From Fimbriimonadaceae bacterium (GTDB lineage Bacteria > Armatimonadota > Fimbriimonadia > Fimbriimonadales > Fimbriimonadaceae), in NCBI GenBank assembly GCA_019694835.1, contig JAIBBE010000163.1, positions 1 through 63,309 on the forward strand: 63,309 nucleotides of DNA, given 5' to 3'. This document shows positions 33,716 through 41,720 of this stretch, piece after piece. Every line of letters starts with the position of its first letter. Within the stretch, counting starts at the first letter, position 1. Position numbers and translations under genes: made by a program. The notes below the pieces were generated by a model. It was not told the DNA's origin and ran no database searches. It was given only the letters and a program-made list of their open reading frames with translations.

Positions 33716-35278
33716 TCAAGGATCGCCAGCGCGGCCGTAGTTTTCGGAAAGGATCGCGTAGTCGGCGATGTCGACGGCGTCGTCCCCATTGAAGTCCGCG
33801 TTGGCGACGAATCCGGAGTCGCCGCGCGAGGTGCCGTAGGCTCCCGACAGCAGCGCGTAGTCGCCAATCCCGACCTCGTTATCCTCATCCGCATCGCCAT
33901 TCAGCAGCCGGAAGGAAAGCCCCGACACATTCCCCTCGCCAGTGTCGACCGGCACGACTTTGCGCAGCCAGTGCGAGACCTTGACCGCAACATCATAATT
34001 CCCTCGTTCAACCGGCGAGGAAACGACGAACTGGCCGGTGGTGGTGAGGGAGGCAACCTCCGAATAGGCCAGCGACCCATCGAGCCGCCGAAACTGAATC
34101 GTCGCGCTCGGCGGGGTCGAAGCGATGGCGGCGAGGCCGAGGAAGACGATGCGGCCGGAGACGGTGGGTGCGCCGATGTTGCCAATGTTGGCGACGTAAG
34201 GCTCATCCAAGCCAATCTGATTCCGGCCCTTTCCTACGATTTTTCGACCGTCATCGCTGACGTATGGGCCAGCGTAGGCGCCGCCAGACCGATGCAAACT
34301 CCAAGCCATCACGGAAGGCACACCGTGGGCCTGGAGGTAGTCGCGCAGCGAGAATTTGCCCGTCGCCTGAGTCCACACGAAGACATCGTAACCGTAAACT
34401 GGCATCGCCTGAAGTCCGACAATCACCGAGCCATCTGCCGAGACATCGGTGGCGTACGAATCGCCTGACAGGCCATATCCGAGCCCCACGATTCCCAGTC
34501 CGCGCTTCCAGCGAAAAGCCATCCCGCCGAACTGAGAATCGCTCACGCCGACGACGGTAGACCCGTCGGATGAGATTGCCGTTCCGTTGCTGCTGCCGGT
34601 ACCGCCGGGAAGGACTCCGATGATCTCGATTCCAAACTCCTGGGACCGACGGTAAGCGAAGTAGCGGACGCCCACCGTCTGGGTGCCGGCAATAGCGCCG
34701 TTCGACGCCACGCTGCTGATGACGGGCAGGTTGATTGAGTTATCGGGAACCAGCCCCGGCACCACGGTCCATCCGTCCGAAGCGCGATAGCGGACGGCTG
34801 CCGACTGATCAGAATATTGACCGTAGACGGCGCTCCCATCGGGCGCAAAGGCCGAAACCCGGACCGAACGCGCCGCCGAAGGAAGCGTCTCCAGGGAACC
34901 GCCCAGACGCCAAATCGTGGGAACTCCGTTGGGTGTGAGGAGGATGGTGCTCGCCGTGGCGTCGCAGCGCAGAAACGTATTGTTGTACGCGATGACGTTC
35001 GTTAGGTTGAGATATGAGCCATTGACGATGCGGAACGTGCGTTCGTTGCCCGGACTATTGGTATAGCCGACGACGATGTTCCCATCCGCGCTGATCGCTA
35101 CGGGATATGGATCGCTGCCGTTCGAAGGCCTTCCGAGTCCGATGAGCGACACCTGAGCCATGCAAGCCGAGCTCACTATTCCGGCCGCTATCATCACACC
35201 CAATCGCCGCCTCCATCCGTGGGAGGATGGAGGCATAGGGCGCATGGGAATAAGAGATTTTGGCAGGCGGCACCTCAT
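33716..35278 (-). CDS. Secreted HAF-repeat protein with dockerin-like C-terminus
   Basis: Up to 520 residues. The middle part has HAF-type repeats of about 45-50 residues (ISADGNIVVGYT, ISSDGSTVVGVSDS, VSADGSVIVGL) that form a beta-propeller-like extracellular domain. A small beta domain and two Ca-loop motifs follow: DADEDNEVGIGD and DFNGDDAVDIAD, dockerin-like. The same end is found in the protein at 51519-53147. The signal helix is VMIAAGIVSSACMAQ. The start is uncertain: ATG 35194, ATG 35245 or ATG 35278. The longer forms read through a copy of the intergenic hairpin repeat, which supplies the basic SSHGWRRR just before the helix. Confidence 0.72.
   Translation of the reverse strand: MRCRLPKSLIPMRPMPPSSHGWRRRLGVMIAAGIVSSACMAQVSLIGLGRPSNGSDPYPVAISADGNIVVGYTNSPGNERTFRIVNGSYLNLTNVIAYNNTFLRCDATASTILLTPNGVPTIWRLGGSLETLPSAARSVRVSAFAPDGSAVYGQYSDQSAAVRYRASDGWTVVPGLVPDNSINLPVISSVASNGAIAGTQTVGVRYFAYRRSQEFGIEIIGVLPGGTGSSNGTAISSDGSTVVGVSDSQFGGMAFRWKRGLGIVGLGYGLSGDSYATDVSADGSVIVGLQAMPVYGYDVFVWTQATGKFSLRDYLQAHGVPSVMAWSLHRSGGAYAGPYVSDDGRKIVGKGRNQIGLDEPYVANIGNIGAPTVSGRIVFLGLAAIASTPPSATIQFRRLDGSLAYSEVASLTTTGQFVVSSPVERGNYDVAVKVSHWLRKVVPVDTGEGNVSGLSFRLLNGDADEDNEVGIGDYALLSGAYGTSRGDSGFVANADFNGDDAVDIADYAILSENYGRAGDP
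35208..35243. repeat. Single copy of the 63-bp-family hairpin at a gene start
   Basis: GCCTCCATCC and GGATGGAGGC arms as in the array at 32990-33420. It lies at the 5' end of the HAF-repeat gene; if the longer start is used, it encodes the basic n-region of the signal peptide. Confidence 0.8.
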
Positions 35279-35501
35279 ACATTCATCATATCACGCTCCA
35301 TTTGGGATCGAGCGGCGAAACTTCACTCTGTTGGAAACCTGATTGGTATCCGTTACCGCTAAGAGGTTCTCACTGCGCAACTCGATAACCGGGAAGCAAA
35401 CTGGGATTCTTACTGGGTTCGCTGCGAATCTTAGCGGGAACAAGACCATTGAAGGGCCGCTGGTCCAGTCGACGCCGGGCATGGATGCCCCCCGACCCAA
35501 C

Positions 35502-35509
35502 AAGGAGGT
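35502..35509 (+). promoter_or_regulatory. Strong Shine-Dalgarno AAGGAGGT
   Basis: Perfect anti-16S match 6 nt before the ATG at 35516, unusual in a window where many genes lack a ribosome site. Confidence 0.8.
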
Positions 35510-35515
35510 ACGCCG

Positions 35516-36151
35516 ATGGCGGACTATATCCCTGGCCCGGACGCGCAATACAACGACTGGGGCCTAAACTTCTCGACGGTATGCACGGCGAACGCGGTGG
35601 CGCTCGGCCTGAGTGCGGGCGAGCTCACCGAGATCAGCGGTGCGGCCAGCGACTTCGATACTGCTTACGTCACCAGCGAAACCGCGAAGAACGCGGCTCG
35701 CGGCGCGGTGGCGATGAAGGACGAAGCGCGCGTGGAGACGACCGAGGTCTTTCGGCGCTACGCCCGCCAGTTCCTCGCTGACCCAAGCCTTCCGCTGAGT
35801 TTGCTCGCCGATCTTGGCTTGAACGTTGGCGGCGGCGGCGCAGGCCCCGTGACCGTTCCCACGGAGCTTTCCGCAGTTGGCTATGACAACGGCGAGAACA
35901 AGCTTCGCTGGAACCGCAACGGCAACGTGGCCAACACGATCTTCGTCATCGAGGCGCGGATCGGCAATGACGGCGACTGGTTCTTCGTGGATGTCACGAC
36001 GAAGACCCGCTTCACCCACGACGGCCAGACCCCGGGTACCGAGGTCTTCTACCGAGTCTACGCCCAGCGCGCGGGTTCGCAGAGCGGATACAGCAACATC
36101 GCGGTCGTGTACAGCGACGGCGGCGAGACGGCTCTTTCGGTCGCGGCGTAA
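35516..36151 (+). CDS. Protein with C-terminal fibronectin-III-like domain
   Basis: A 211-residue protein without a signal peptide. The first 100 residues are helical (AGELTEISGAASDFDTAYVT, ARGAVAMKDEARVETTEVFR). A Gly-rich linker follows, then an Fn3-like beta domain (LRWNRNGNVANTIFVIEAR, GTEVFYRVYAQRAG). This layout is seen in uncharacterised proteins of many environmental bacteria. The very strong ribosome site suggests high expression; it may be a structural or assembly protein. A terminator follows at 36277. Confidence 0.7.
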   Translation: MADYIPGPDAQYNDWGLNFSTVCTANAVALGLSAGELTEISGAASDFDTAYVTSETAKNAARGAVAMKDEARVETTEVFRRYARQFLADPSLPLSLLADLGLNVGGGGAGPVTVPTELSAVGYDNGENKLRWNRNGNVANTIFVIEARIGNDGDWFFVDVTTKTRFTHDGQTPGTEVFYRVYAQRAGSQSGYSNIAVVYSDGGETALSVAA

Positions 36152-36164
36152 CTCCCGTCACGCA

Positions 36165-36266
36165 GCCTATGCCTCCATCCTCCCGACGGATGGAGGCCTT
36201 CGTGCGTCGCTAGATTGCAAGCAGGGCGAGGGCGCGCATCCACCCGTGGGAGGGTGGATGCATAGA
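36165..36266. repeat. Two more hairpins of the 63-bp family
   Basis: GCCTCCATCCTCCCGACGGATGGAGGC-type hairpin at 36170-36196, and an inverted, compensated variant GCATCCACCCGTGGGAGGGTGGATGC-type at 36237-36262, each with the adjoining CTATG or CATAG. Both lie between a gene and its terminator. Confidence 0.8.
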
Positions 36267-36276
36267 GTTTCTTTGG

Positions 36277-36312
36277 GGACTGGCGCTTTTTGGGTGCCAG
36301 TCCTCTTCTTTT
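36277..36312 (+). terminator. Rho-independent terminator
   Basis: GGACTGGC (36277-36284) pairs with GCCAGTCC (36296-36303), followed by TCTTCTTTT. It serves the Fn3-like gene. Confidence 0.75.
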
Positions 36313-36321
36313 GGGGCTCCG

Positions 36322-36380
36322 GGATTGGGTGGACCGGAGTGGACTTTGTTGGTGGACGAGGTGGACGTTGTGGATTGGGG
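36322..36380. repeat. Iterated GTGGAC motif next to the four-helix-bundle gene
   Basis: GTGGAC occurs four times in about 40 bases. GGGTGGACCGGAG (36327-36339) is an exact inverted copy of 36545-36557 inside the neighbouring gene. Confidence 0.75.
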
Positions 36381-36388
36381 GATGGGTT

Positions 36389-36955
36389 CTATTGGTTCTT
36401 CTTCCTAATCCTGTAGAGCCGCTCGGTGAATCCGCCTTCTTCCTGAAACGCCTGGGCTTGGGCGGCGATTTGTCGGTCGAGGAGGCTGCACGCCACTTTG
36501 ATCAGCACCAGCGCGCCATTGGCTTCGACTTCGGCCCTGGTTGCCTCCGGTCCACCCTGTCCACTGCGTCCACTCTCCTGGACCCAAAGCTCGAATTCCT
36601 GGACTGTGCGGCAGCGTCGATCGATGAGGGCCTGCCTGCGAGGGTCGTCTCGGTTCCAAAGGGTGAGGCCACGCTGGCGCAAGAAGTCTTCGTAATCGAG
36701 CCGAAGTTCCTCGAGGCTCGCCCGAGCGATGTTGGTGAGCTTGAGTTCCATCTTCTTCGAGGTCCCCGAAACCTGGCTGCCCTCGGCGATGTTTTGGACG
36801 CCGGAGCGCGCGGCTTGGACCATCTGGTCATGCGTTCGGCTGCGCCGGTCGATGTGTCGATCGCAGAAAGCCACGGTTAGGTCGTAGGCGAGTTGGGCGA
36901 CTTGGAAGCTCTTGAGGTTTCGGTATCCGCCGTGCTTTGGGATGAGGGGTTCCAT
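36389..36955 (-). CDS. Four-helix-bundle suffix-domain protein, paralogue 2
   Basis: A 188-residue paralogue of the protein at 16808-17386: YRNLKSFQVAQLAYDLTVAF, RRSRTHDQMVQAARSGVQN, IAEGSQVSGTSKKMELKL and the C-terminal EEGGFTERLYRIR are shared. The loop with SGRSGQGGPEATRAE (about residues 125-140) differs from the paralogue and is encoded by GTGGAC repeats also found just past the stop codon. The family is related to S23 and Avd; function is unknown. I chose the ATG at 36955 by alignment with the paralogue's MDEPLLPPHGGYRDL. Confidence 0.85.
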   Translation of the reverse strand: MEPLIPKHGGYRNLKSFQVAQLAYDLTVAFCDRHIDRRSRTHDQMVQAARSGVQNIAEGSQVSGTSKKMELKLTNIARASLEELRLDYEDFLRQRGLTLWNRDDPRRQALIDRRCRTVQEFELWVQESGRSGQGGPEATRAEVEANGALVLIKVACSLLDRQIAAQAQAFQEEGGFTERLYRIRKKNQ

Positions 36956-37000
36956 GGTCACACCGATCGCCGATAGGTGTACCTGATCACCGCTCAAGGA

Positions 37001-37036
37001 AAAGCCCCCCGGTCGGCAGTGGCCCGACCGGGGGGC
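37001..37036 (-). terminator. Strong GC hairpin, probable terminator for the minus-strand pair
   Basis: GCCCCCCGGTCGG (37004-37016) and CCGACCGGGGGGC (37024-37036) form a 13-bp stem; read on the minus strand it ends in TTTT. It lies about 95 bases past the zinc-ribbon gene. Confidence 0.65.
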
Positions 37037-37130
37037 GGTGTTATTGGGCAGGAGCTAAGCGCTTCCCGGACCCGGGTGGATCACGTAGTTGCCTGTTCCG
37101 GTGACGACGGCGCGAGCAAAGGACGCGGGG

Positions 37131-37397
37131 CTACCTGGGGCGAATGACAATGCCGCCCATGTGTGCTTCATCGGCGTGGCAGCGCACACCTCGGACAAAG
37201 CACTCGTGCGAATCGTAGGGCGTCTTGTCGTCCGCGTATCGAGCGACATAGCCACCGGAGAAGCTCTCGTTGCTGAATTCGAGCTTTCGACCCGATGCGT
37301 CGGCTGCTTCGGCGGCACAGGTGTGGCACAGGTAGTTGGGATAGCGGGCGCTTGGCTCCACGGCGGCCCTGCAGATGGGACAGGTTTGGCCGGTCAA
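37131..37397 (-). CDS. Small zinc-ribbon protein
   Basis: An 88-residue protein with two Cys pairs, CPIC near residue 6 and CHTC near residue 24, forming a zinc ribbon. A conserved tail follows with SGGYVARYADDKTPYDSHEC and VRGVRCHADEAHMGGIVI. Similar small proteins of unknown function occur in many bacteria. It overlaps the upstream gene by 4 bases, so the two are expressed together. Confidence 0.75.
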   Translation of the reverse strand: MTGQTCPICRAAVEPSARYPNYLCHTCAAEAADASGRKLEFSNESFSGGYVARYADDKTPYDSHECFVRGVRCHADEAHMGGIVIRPR

Positions 37398-37780
37398 TGC
37401 GCACCTTCATGCGCCAGCGCGGCCTGGATCTGGTTCACGGCGGCTTTCGTGTCCTCGACTTCGACGATCAGCTTTGCGTAGCGTTCGTGCGCCAGTTCGA
37501 TGACGATTGTATTCTGGGGGTTTCGCACATCGTAGAAGACGCGTTCGCCATCCAGCCAAAAGAGCCCGGCGCGGAAGACATTCGGCACGTCCGTGCCTGC
37601 CAGTTTGAGTCCGTCGAACCAGCCCATCGCCGGGGTTGGGTCGGCGTAGACTTGGCGGACGTTTGCAAGCGGGATTTCGAGACGGCTTTTGAGAGCCCAG
37701 AGCTTGTGGCTTCCCTGAACGTCGAGGACCAGCGTGCGCTGCTCGATCGAGATCTCGACCATTCCGTCAGTTTGGCGCAT
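37394..37780 (-). CDS. Hypothetical PH-like protein
   Basis: A 128-residue all-beta protein (ISIEQRTLVLDVQG, IPLANVRQVYADP, VFRAGLFWLDGERVFYDVRN, TIVIELAHERYAKLIVEVED), a pattern typical of bacterial PH-like domains. The end is a helix. A longer frame extends into the grpE gene on the other strand and was rejected; the start could also be the ATG at 37762. It is divergent from grpE. Confidence 0.6.
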   Translation of the reverse strand: MRQTDGMVEISIEQRTLVLDVQGSHKLWALKSRLEIPLANVRQVYADPTPAMGWFDGLKLAGTDVPNVFRAGLFWLDGERVFYDVRNPQNTIVIELAHERYAKLIVEVEDTKAAVNQIQAALAHEGAH

Positions 37781-37862
37781 CTTGCTTCGCTGACTCCTGG
37801 TAGTGCCCTGGCCTGAGGGTAAAATTGGCCCATCATCCCCCTTTTCCAAGGAGCGAGACCCT

Positions 37863-38438
37863 GTGTCTGAATCACACCACATCCCGATGGACCAAACCGA
37901 CTTCGATGACGATCTCATCAAGGATGCTGCCCCCGACGATTTCGAGGACGAACTCGATCAAGACGTCGATGAGGTAACCCAGAATCTCATCGCCGAATTG
38001 GAGCGCGAACGCGACGAGCTGAAGGACCAGCTTATGCGCTCGCTTGCCGACTTGCAGAATCTGCGAAAGCGTTTTCAGGCCGAGCGAGAGGACATTCGGC
38101 GCTATGCGACCGAGAACTTGGCGCGTGACTTGCTTCCGGTTCTCGATAACTTCGAGCGGACGCTGGCTGCCGTTCAAAGCGGCGCGACGCTGGAGTCTCT
38201 TTCCGAAGGCGTTAAGCTGGTCGATCGGCAGTTGCGGACTGCGCTCGAGTCGGTTCGGTTGACGAGGATTCACGCCGTCGGAATGCCGTTCGATCCTGAG
38301 CGCCATGAAGCGATCGCCACCGTTCCTGCGACGGACGACGTGGTGGACAACACGGTTGTGGACGAGGTCGAGGCGGGCTATCAGATGGCAGAGCGCGTCA
38401 TCCGTCCCGCGCGAGTCCGGGTTGCCCGCAAATCGTGA
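37863..38438 (+). CDS. grpE: Nucleotide exchange factor GrpE
   Basis: A 191-residue GrpE. An acidic N-terminus is followed by a long coiled coil (ELERERDELKDQLMRSLADL) and the signature LARDLLPVLDNFERTL; the beta domain includes GMPFDPERHEAIATVP and GYQMAERVIRPARVRV. It releases ADP from DnaK. The GTG start at 37863 has AAGGAG 9 nt upstream; a TAAAAT box (37820-37825) precedes it. No dnaK or dnaJ is near; glmM overlaps its 3' end by 4 bases instead. Confidence 0.92.
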   Translation: MSESHHIPMDQTDFDDDLIKDAAPDDFEDELDQDVDEVTQNLIAELERERDELKDQLMRSLADLQNLRKRFQAEREDIRRYATENLARDLLPVLDNFERTLAAVQSGATLESLSEGVKLVDRQLRTALESVRLTRIHAVGMPFDPERHEAIATVPATDDVVDNTVVDEVEAGYQMAERVIRPARVRVARKS

Positions 38439-39814
38439 GCAGGCTTTTCGGTACCGACGGTGTGCGCGGTGTGGCCAACCAGAAACTTACGCCCGAGTTG
38501 GCGCTCGATCTTGGCCGCGCGGCCGGGGATTTGTTGGGCCAGAAGGGCCTCCCCCTTCGCGCGCTCATCGGACTCGACACCCGCCAAAGCGGGGACATGC
38601 TCAGGGCGGCGTTCAGCGCCGGGCTCATGTCGAGTGGCGTCGAGGTCGTGGACTTGGGTGTTGTTCCGACCGGCGTCGTGAGCTTCCTTCTTCGCGATGG
38701 CCAGTACGGCTTGGGCGTCGTCGTTTCAGCCAGCCATAACCCTGCGCCGGACAACGGCATCAAATTGCTCGCTGCCGACGGGCGCAAGCTCGCGGAACAA
38801 GATGAGGTGTGGATCGAGAATCACCGAGGCGAGCCGCAAGCCGACCGTCCCGTCGGGTCGCTGGTGGGCAGGATGCGGCCCGGCGAAGCTGAAATCGAAC
38901 GCTATATGGGCATGCTGCTTTCGATCGTGCCCGAGGGCTTGACCGGCTTGAAGGTCGCCGTGGATGGAGCCCATGGTGCGGCCCACCTCCTTGGACCCGA
39001 AATGATTCGGCTGCTGGGCGCCGAAGTAGTCACCGTCGGCACGTCGCCGACCGGCATGAATATCAATGCCGAAGGTGGAGCCACCAAGCCGCAGATTATT
39101 CAAGACTTCACGGTCCAGTCTTCGGCGCACATCGGCCTTTCCTTCGACGGCGATGCCGACCGAGTCGTCTTCAGCGATGATCAGGGACGCCTCATCAACG
39201 GTGATCGCACGATGGCGATTTGGTGTGCGCATTGGGCGCAGCACGGCGGACTCGAGCCGCCCGTCGTCGTCGGCACGGTGATGAGCAATGGCGGATTCGA
39301 GGCCTACATGGAATCGCAAGGGGTTCGTCTCGTGCGGACTTCTGTGGGCGACAAGTACGTTTCGAAGCAGATGCGCGACCTCGGAGCGCGCATTGGCGGC
39401 GAACAGAGCGGCCACCTGATTTTCTCCGAGCGAGGCGTGACCGGAGACGGCCTCATCACCGCCCTCGAACTCCTGCGCGTGCTGGTCCTGTCCGGGCGAA
39501 AATCCAGTGAACTCTTCGATTCTTACGAAGCTTGGCCCCAAGTTCTGGTGAACGTCACGGTGTCGAGCAAAGAATCTCTTGCTGCAGCTCAGAGATTCCC
39601 AGAGGTCTTGGCGAGAGCCGAAGACCGCCTCGGGGAGCGCGGTCGCGTCAACGTCCGTCCTAGCGGCACTCAGCCGATGCTCAGGGTCATGGTCGAGGCC
39701 GATGACGCCGCTTTGCGGGATGAGATCACGGAAGAGTTGGTTGCTGCACTTCGCGAGGAGGTCGGCGGTGAGATCTACTCGCGCGTGGACCTCACCCATT
39801 CGCTCGGGGAGTAA
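38435..39814 (+). CDS. glmM: Phosphoglucosamine mutase GlmM
   Basis: A 459-residue mutase that converts glucosamine-6-P to glucosamine-1-P for UDP-GlcNAc and peptidoglycan. It has the N-terminal LFGTDGVRGVAN, the active-site VVVSASHNPAPDNGIK, the metal loop SFDGDADRVVFSD, GGEQSGHLIF and the C-terminal VRPSGTQPMLRVMVE. The GTG start overlaps grpE by 4 bases, so translation is coupled. Confidence 0.96.
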   Translation: MSRLFGTDGVRGVANQKLTPELALDLGRAAGDLLGQKGLPLRALIGLDTRQSGDMLRAAFSAGLMSSGVEVVDLGVVPTGVVSFLLRDGQYGLGVVVSASHNPAPDNGIKLLAADGRKLAEQDEVWIENHRGEPQADRPVGSLVGRMRPGEAEIERYMGMLLSIVPEGLTGLKVAVDGAHGAAHLLGPEMIRLLGAEVVTVGTSPTGMNINAEGGATKPQIIQDFTVQSSAHIGLSFDGDADRVVFSDDQGRLINGDRTMAIWCAHWAQHGGLEPPVVVGTVMSNGGFEAYMESQGVRLVRTSVGDKYVSKQMRDLGARIGGEQSGHLIFSERGVTGDGLITALELLRVLVLSGRKSSELFDSYEAWPQVLVNVTVSSKESLAAAQRFPEVLARAEDRLGERGRVNVRPSGTQPMLRVMVEADDAALRDEITEELVAALREEVGGEIYSRVDLTHSLGE

Positions 39815-39898
39815 CCTCGTACCGCTGGCATCCTGCCGGCACCTCCCTTGATCCAGAGCTTTGCACCGGGAGGCCGGCAGGATGCCAGCGGTACGAGG
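39815..39898. repeat. TACCGCTGGCATCCTGCCGG palindrome, intergenic copy
   Basis: Arms 39815-39847 and 39868-39898 pair almost perfectly and separate the convergent glmM and kdsD genes. The same arm sequence is found inside two coding regions, at 42409-42559 and 47580-47791. Confidence 0.9.
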
Positions 39899-39900
39899 GA

Positions 39901-40884
39901 CTACACGATCCCCGCGCGGAGCAAATCCTTGAGGACGAGCAGGCCAACGACCCGGCCATCCTCTTCGACGACGGGCATTTCGCCGATCTTTCTGGGCAGG
40001 TTCTGGAAGACTTCGAGCGCCTCCGCGGCCAAGAGGTCAGGAGGCAGGGTGGTGACCCCGGTGGTCATGATGGTGGCCGAGGGGGCGTGCAGCACGGCAG
40101 GATCGTGGAGGATGCTGCGCCGCAGATCGCCATCGCTAATGAAGCCGATAAGGACCTGGTGAGGTTCGACCACACATGCCGCGCCGGTCCCGGCCTCGCT
40201 AATGGCCTTCATCGTCTCGACAACCTTGGCCTGGGGCCCAACGAGCGCCAAATCCGTGCCGGTTCGCATGACGTCGCGCACGGTCAGCAGCAGACGCTTG
40301 CCGAGAGCACCGCTCGGATGAAACTTGGCGAAGTCGTCGCGCCCAAATCCGCGGTTCTCCATCACGGCGACCGCGAGGGCGTCGCTTACGGCCAGCATCA
40401 CGGTGGTGCTCGTCGTTGGGGCGAGGTTGTTCGGACAGGCTTCCTTCTCGACCGAAACGTCGAGCACCAGGTGGGCGAGCCTGCCCGCGCTGCTTTCGGG
40501 CCTCCCCGTGATCAGGATAGTCCTGGGACCGATGGCCGAGAAGGAGGGGAAAAGCCGGACGATTTCGTCGGTCTCGCCGCTGTAGGTGTAGAGCAGAACG
40601 ACATCGTCCCGCGTGACCATACCAAGGTCGCCGTGCACCGCCTCGGCGGCATGGAGGAAAAAACTCGGTGTTCCGGTGCTGGCGAAGGTGCCAGCGGTTT
40701 TTCGGGCGATGTGTCCTGACTTGCCGATACCGCAGAGCACGACCCGACCCGGCGCATGGAGGATCCACTCGACCGCTTGGGCGAATCGGCCATCGAGACG
40801 GTTCGCGACGGCCAGGATAGCCTGCGATTCCTCGGTGAGGACGCGGCGCAGCGACTCAAGACTCATAGTGTCATTGTGCGACAT
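39901..40884 (-). CDS. kdsD: D-arabinose-5-phosphate isomerase (KpsF/GutQ/KdsD)
   Basis: A 327-residue protein with an N-terminal SIS domain (VVLCGIGKSGHIARKTAGTF, HGDLGMVTRDDVVLLYTYSGET) and two CBS motifs at the C-terminus (VRDVMRTGTDLALVG, IGFISDGDLRRSI). It makes arabinose-5-P, the first step to Kdo, which suggests a lipopolysaccharide-type outer membrane. The start is ATG 40884 or 40866. It is divergent from the inositol-phosphatase-like gene with only 16 bases between, so their promoters overlap. Confidence 0.92.
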   Translation of the reverse strand: MSHNDTMSLESLRRVLTEESQAILAVANRLDGRFAQAVEWILHAPGRVVLCGIGKSGHIARKTAGTFASTGTPSFFLHAAEAVHGDLGMVTRDDVVLLYTYSGETDEIVRLFPSFSAIGPRTILITGRPESSAGRLAHLVLDVSVEKEACPNNLAPTTSTTVMLAVSDALAVAVMENRGFGRDDFAKFHPSGALGKRLLLTVRDVMRTGTDLALVGPQAKVVETMKAISEAGTGAACVVEPHQVLIGFISDGDLRRSILHDPAVLHAPSATIMTTGVTTLPPDLLAAEALEVFQNLPRKIGEMPVVEEDGRVVGLLVLKDLLRAGIV

Positions 40885-40888
40885 CACC

Positions 40889-40894
40889 CATAAT
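40889..40894 (+). promoter_or_regulatory. -10 box (CATAAT) of a leaderless-type start
   Basis: CATAAT ends 6 nt before the GTG at 40901, which supports that start over in-frame codons inside kdsD. Confidence 0.5.
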
Positions 40895-40900
40895 TCAGGA

Positions 40901-41662
40901 GTGACCGACCTCCCTTCGACCCTTGCGCGCCTTGTCCCACTCACTGATGAGGCTGGTCGCTTGGCGCAGAGTTATCGCGGGGATCTTCGGACGACGCTCA
41001 AGCCCGACGGAAGCATCGTCACGCGAGCCGATCAAGGAGTCGAACGAATGCTCAGGGAGCGACTCGTTGAACTCGTCCCCGGCACGACAATCTGGGGTGA
41101 AGAGGAGGGGTTCGAGACGGCTGGCATTGGCGGCGTATGGCTCGTCGATCCGATCGATGGCACGTCGAACTTCGCCTACGGGTCGCCACTTTGGGGCGTT
41201 AGTGTTGCGTTGGTACAGAGTGGCGACATCGTGCTCGGGGTGGTTTCGATTCCCGATCTTGGGGAGACGTACTCGTCGTATAGGGGAGCCGGGACGGCGT
41301 GGTGCAACGACCTCGTCTTGCCGCCGATCGAGCCTGGCCCGATTCGCGACGAGGAGTTGGTTAGCTTCTCCGATGGCCTCATGCGCGGCAATCCGCTGGT
41401 CGTGTGGCCGGGGAAGATGCGCTATTCGGGTGCGTTCGTGATCGACGGCTGTTGGGTAGCTCGGGGGCGCCTACGGGGGATGGTGGATTACAAGTGCAAG
41501 CTCTACGACGCCGCTGCCTGCATTCTCATCTGCCAGGAACTGGGAGGCGAGGTTCGGTATGCGAACGGCGACCCGTTCGTGGTGGCTGACGTTCTGTTTG
41601 ACCGTCCGATTGGCCGCCCCTTCGTGATCTTTCCCCGGGACTCGGGGTTTGTGATTCGGTGA
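40901..41662 (+). CDS. Inositol monophosphatase-family phosphatase
   Basis: A 253-residue Mg-dependent phosphatase. GEEEG (metal Glu), WLVDPIDGTSNFAYGSPLWG and KLYDAAACILICQELGG are the three family motifs. It could act on inositol-1-P, histidinol-P or PAP; sequence alone does not decide. The track frame starting at 40613 lies mainly opposite kdsD, so I took the GTG at 40901. Confidence 0.9.
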   Translation: MTDLPSTLARLVPLTDEAGRLAQSYRGDLRTTLKPDGSIVTRADQGVERMLRERLVELVPGTTIWGEEEGFETAGIGGVWLVDPIDGTSNFAYGSPLWGVSVALVQSGDIVLGVVSIPDLGETYSSYRGAGTAWCNDLVLPPIEPGPIRDEELVSFSDGLMRGNPLVVWPGKMRYSGAFVIDGCWVARGRLRGMVDYKCKLYDAAACILICQELGGEVRYANGDPFVVADVLFDRPIGRPFVIFPRDSGFVIR

Positions 41663-41674
41663 GATAGGGCAGAA

Positions 41675-41720
41675 CTGCTAGGACGAATAGGACATATAGG
41701 ACCAATCGGTCTTATCCGTC
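41675..41720. repeat. Solitary ATAGGAC iterated motif
   Basis: Short motif AGGAC recurs about every ten bases (TAGGACGAATAGGACATATA then GGACCAATCGGTCTTATC), resembling the repeats around the four-helix-bundle gene at 16.8 kb, but here no such gene is present. The last codons of the glycosyltransferase-like gene lie inside it. Confidence 0.6.

Noticed and set aside
39815..39898. Bidirectional terminator for glmM and kdsD
   Set aside because: It could stop transcription, but there is no T-run and the same sequence occurs inside genes, so I list it as a repeat.
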